Position numbers and translations under genes: made by a program. From NCBI GenBank assembly GCA_940671915.1, contig CALNVZ010000649.1:7457626-7521625 (forward strand): a stretch of 64,000 bases of DNA, in the 5' to 3' direction. This DNA is from Paracentrotus lividus. Taxonomy: Eukaryota; Echinodermata; Echinoidea; Camarodonta; Echinidae. Below, piece by piece: positions 61,501 through 64,000 of this stretch (the first letter of the stretch is position 1; every line of letters starts with the position of its first letter). The notes under the pieces were generated by a model that made no database searches, was not told where the DNA came from, and saw nothing but the letters and a program-made list of their open reading frames with translations.

Positions 61501-62867
61501 ATTTCAAATCAATGAAGCACTGTCTATTATTATCAGAGTTCCACTTCCTGACCCCATGATAACAGACAGTCAAATAATAGCTGACATAACCTGTCTGCTT
61601 TAATACATGTCTAGATTTTCTAAAAACTAATCTTGAGTTGCAGTTCGAAAGGTAATTTCACCAAGAATGACATGTAAATTGTACATGTAAGTCAAAAATA
61701 AAAAAATAATAAATATCTGGAAATATTCAATAAAATTTGGCTTTTATACATTTTTACATTTGTCCAAATTTTTACCCTCAATCTGAAATTTTTGTTTTAT
61801 TTCATATTTTGACCACTCAAAGAAAATTTTGAGTGGATCCTAAAGGATTTATTTTACGCAATGACTAGATTTTCAAGCAACTATAAAGTAAACTTTGGGT
61901 AATTAATACTACCCAAAAAATTGTATTCATGTTTTATTTTTATAATTATTATTTACTTTAATTTTTCTTCTTCAAAGCTTGAGAGACTGGATGAGCTTTC
62001 ATGTATACATGTAGCTGGGACTAAAGGGAAAGGATCAGTTTGTGCCTTCACTGAAAGTATACTCAGAGCAAGTGGTTTCAAGACTGGGTTTTACAGGTAA
62101 CTATTTTTAAAGACCGACTGTTCTTGTTTTTCTGCTTGATTGTGTTTTAAAACCTCAACATTCATACTTGATACATAACGTAGTAATCCCTTTAGGAGCT
62201 CCGTGAAAAGCTAGACTGGGACGATTGGTACCAAGTTGTCGTTGGCTGATGGTTGATAAAAATTGATAGTCTATGGAAGTGAAAATAATTTTATAATAAT
62301 TTATCCTTCCTATTGTATGTACATGTAAGTTCAGAATCAACAGCTGAAATTGCAAAAAATGTTATAAATATGCTAGGTTTTGACAATATTTTGAATATAA
62401 GACTGTAAACCAAAAAACATTTGAAGGCCTTTTTCGCCGGATGAAACTTTTGCAAATTGGCGACCAGTGGTGTACAATGTACATTATCGTATTGGCATTT
62501 AATGCATTGTGTAGACATACAAATGTAAGCCAGGCATTGTACTTTTGCAAATCTCGCCTCCTTGCAAAATTTGTGAAAATTTCATGCATGCATAAGTTTA
62601 TGGGGTTACTCTGGGTAAATTAAATATGTTTCCGCAAAATGCGATTTTTTTTTTCTCTCTCTCTCATTGAACAGCTCTCCACATCTGGTTGAAGTTAGAG
62701 AGCGAATCCGCATCAATGGGCAGCCCCTCCCAAAAGAAGACTTTGCCAAGCATTTCTCCACTGTTTACAATCGGCTAGATTCAACCAAGGAAGATTTTGA
62801 TGGGAAAATGCCGGCTTACTTCAGGTTTCTGACACTGCTGGCATTCCATACTTTCTTAGAGGAGAAG
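55551..62867 (+). CDS. FPGS: Folylpolyglutamate synthase, 5' part (first four coding exons)
   Basis: Coding exons 55551-55946, 57000-57131, 61978-62096 and 62675-62867 join in frame (280 codons); the rest lies beyond the window. The enzyme adds glutamates to folates with ATP, keeping them in the cell. Exon 2 has [13 protein letters not shown]; exon 3 has [20 protein letters not shown] with the P-loop GTKGKGS; exon 4 has [19 protein letters not shown], then [20 protein letters not shown], matching animal FPGS. Residues 1 to about 84 are basic, Ser/Thr-rich and poor in acids, consistent with a mitochondrial targeting peptide. Met85 (55803) could start a cytosolic form, as known for mammalian FPGS. 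GIS joined to LERLDEL fits the human spacing, so no exon is missing between exons 2 and 3. An acceptor-like site at 55393 hints at an upstream noncoding exon. Confidence 0.93.
57340..57440. repeat. Cluster of GAGACGTCTC palindromes in FPGS intron 2
   Basis: GCGGAGACGTCTCCGC at 57343-57358, GAGACGTCTC near 57402 and TAGACGTCTCGGAGACG near 57423 lie within 100 bp. TTTTGTCTCCGC is interspersed. It may be a small fold-back repeat. Confidence 0.5.
57609..57990. mobile_element. Element with CAGAGTTACCAAG ends and 6-bp duplication
   Basis: Starts CAGAGTTACCAAGTCTCACG and ends GGAACTTGGCATCTCTG, inverted. AAAATG is duplicated exactly on both sides (57603-57608, 57991-57996). The end motif resembles that of 15738-15998, which also has a 6-bp duplication. 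Intron 2 of FPGS. Confidence 0.8.
58000..59932. other. FPGS intron 2, no further feature recognised
   Basis: AT-rich intronic sequence, with short simple repeats such as (AAATC)n at about 59005-59022. No exon with family similarity seen. Confidence 0.4.
59933..60240. mobile_element. hAT-like MITE around a (TTTA)n repeat
   Basis: Ends CAGGGGTGATATTC and GAATATCACCCCTG are perfect complements about 308 bp apart, with near-identical flanks GTAAATG / GTCAATG. The interior is largely a TTTA simple repeat (59964-60078). Confidence 0.7.
60241..61977. other. FPGS intron 2 remainder
   Basis: A G run at about 60692-60710; otherwise no feature I can support. The open frame at 61168-61353 is not supported by splice sites. 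Confidence 0.4.
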
Positions 62868-62952
62868 GTATTTATAATAATTTCCTTTCTAGATTTGATT
62901 ATTCTATGATAGGAAAATATGAAATTTATTGTTATTCTTGCCAGAATGAGTG

Positions 62953-63240
62953 ATTTCACGTTCGGTGTTATAATCGGTGTTAGTGTTTATTTTGGAGCAG
63001 AAGTCTGATCTAACACTGAACGTGAAATGGAAATAAAATCAGTCGGTGTTAGGTGTTGACCTCTAAATTTTGACGTATTTCCGGTTGCTGGTGTTTCATT
63101 TTGTGTCAAATGTCGTCTGCTGAACCGAGCTCTGCAGCCGGTGTTAAATTTCACGTACAAATTTCCATTGACTAACACTAAACCCCTAGGGATTAAGAAA
63201 AAGTTCATTTCATACTCGGTGTTAGTGTTGGTGTTGGCCA
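62953..63240. repeat. Palindromic GGTGTTA repeat block
   Basis: ATTTCACGTTCGGTGTTA pairs with TAACACTGAACGTGAAAT (to 63028). Further GGTGTTA / TAACACT words follow to 63240, including a second TTTCACGT. Nested fold-back structure after FPGS exon 4. Confidence 0.6.
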
Positions 63241-64000
63241 ATGTTTGGTTTGTCTGGTGAATAATAAGGGCAGTGGAGGCTCGAGGGGCAGAGTATCAAA
63301 ACCTTATTTGACAGAATAATTAATCAATTAATATATTAGACCAAAGAGGGTACTTCAAGACCTACAAAATTGGTTAGTTTTGGGGTTAACGAGATGGATT
63401 CACAAATTGGCTACTTACTCTTCAAGCCTAACAAGGGTCCAAGAAATTTCATCTAAATTCTTTGCAAAAAATGATTAGAAAATATAAAACAAGATATTCC
63501 GTAGTAAATCGTATAGGGAATAAATATCATCAAGATGGATGTATTCTCAATCTATATTTTAGGAACAAAAGGCATGATCAATCACTGCTAATCTGAACCG
63601 ATGTACGAAATTATAGGATCTGGGGGCTACGCGCTGCGCGGCCCGGCCTGGCTTTGAAGTGAACTAGGTAACACTCCATTTCCTGCTGCTTGCAAAAAAC
63701 TGCCTGACATATGAACTGTAAACTTACTGTTTTGTCAAAAAATATCCATCATGAGGTAAATTTGTATCAAAGAGAGGTTTGAAGAAGGATTAATATTCGA
63801 TTTACTGGTATGATTCTAACATTTTAGAGCCTTCTTCAGGTATATTCGAACAGGTTTAAACAACAAAACCGATACTTCGCTACGAATTGCGTCGACGCCA
63901 TTTTTCTTCAAACGGTGTTAGGCTATCGATCCGCGCGTGTTGGGATATCGGTATCGTCTCTCATCTTGATCTGAGCTCGGTGTTTGAGCTCGATTTTAGC
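63241..64000. other. FPGS intron, right edge of window
   Basis: No coding exon seen; the next FPGS exon must lie outside. A GC-rich patch with CGCGCTGCGCGGCCCGG is at about 63631-63647. Confidence 0.4.

Overview
The window is animal nuclear DNA. Genes are split into short exons with GT-AG introns, coding density is low, the DNA is AT-rich, and transposon remnants are everywhere. The encoded proteins (a UGA-selenocysteine SELENOF, an ALDH9-type aldehyde dehydrogenase, a folylpolyglutamate synthase) and the style of the repeats suggest a marine invertebrate deuterostome, most likely an echinoderm such as a sea urchin. That identification is inference; nothing here names the species.

Layout. 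1-9700 has no host gene I can recognise: a Jockey/CR1-type LINE at 3345-5537, split by a TA-flanked DNA element, and a decayed L1/Tx1-type LINE on the minus strand around 6500-9480. SELENOF lies on the plus strand (coding exons 12203-15630, Sec codon 14124-14126). 15.7-20 kb is packed with MITEs. The minus strand carries a nine-exon ALDH9A1-like gene (35451 down to 21703), whose second exon lacks one base in a T run. Its introns hold two tandem-array elements with DR1-like AGGTCAAAGGTCA motifs, duplicated exon fragments, a LINE tail and a sequence gap. Head to head with it, 379 bp away, is a 12-exon plus-strand gene (35831-46754) for an unrecognised 524-residue basic, Pro/Ser-rich protein. 47.8-55 kb is intergenic and rich in fold-back elements, including a 1.7 kb inverted repeat with arms of about 0.75 kb. 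The first four coding exons of FPGS (55551-62867) follow, and the gene runs off the right edge.

The genes do not form an operon or one pathway. The only arrangement suggesting co-regulation is the head-to-head pair at 35452-35830. I found no RNA gene, CRISPR array or defence system. The material most worth following is mobile: at least four families of TTAA-flanked elements, a three-copy 113-bp palindrome with hAT-like 8-bp duplications (one copy in a 3' UTR), two elements with 6-bp duplications and CAGAG ends, and a family with a hairpin just inside each end and an 11-bp target duplication. Exon boundaries were assigned by hand from splice consensus, reading-frame continuity and remembered family similarity; no alignment was run.
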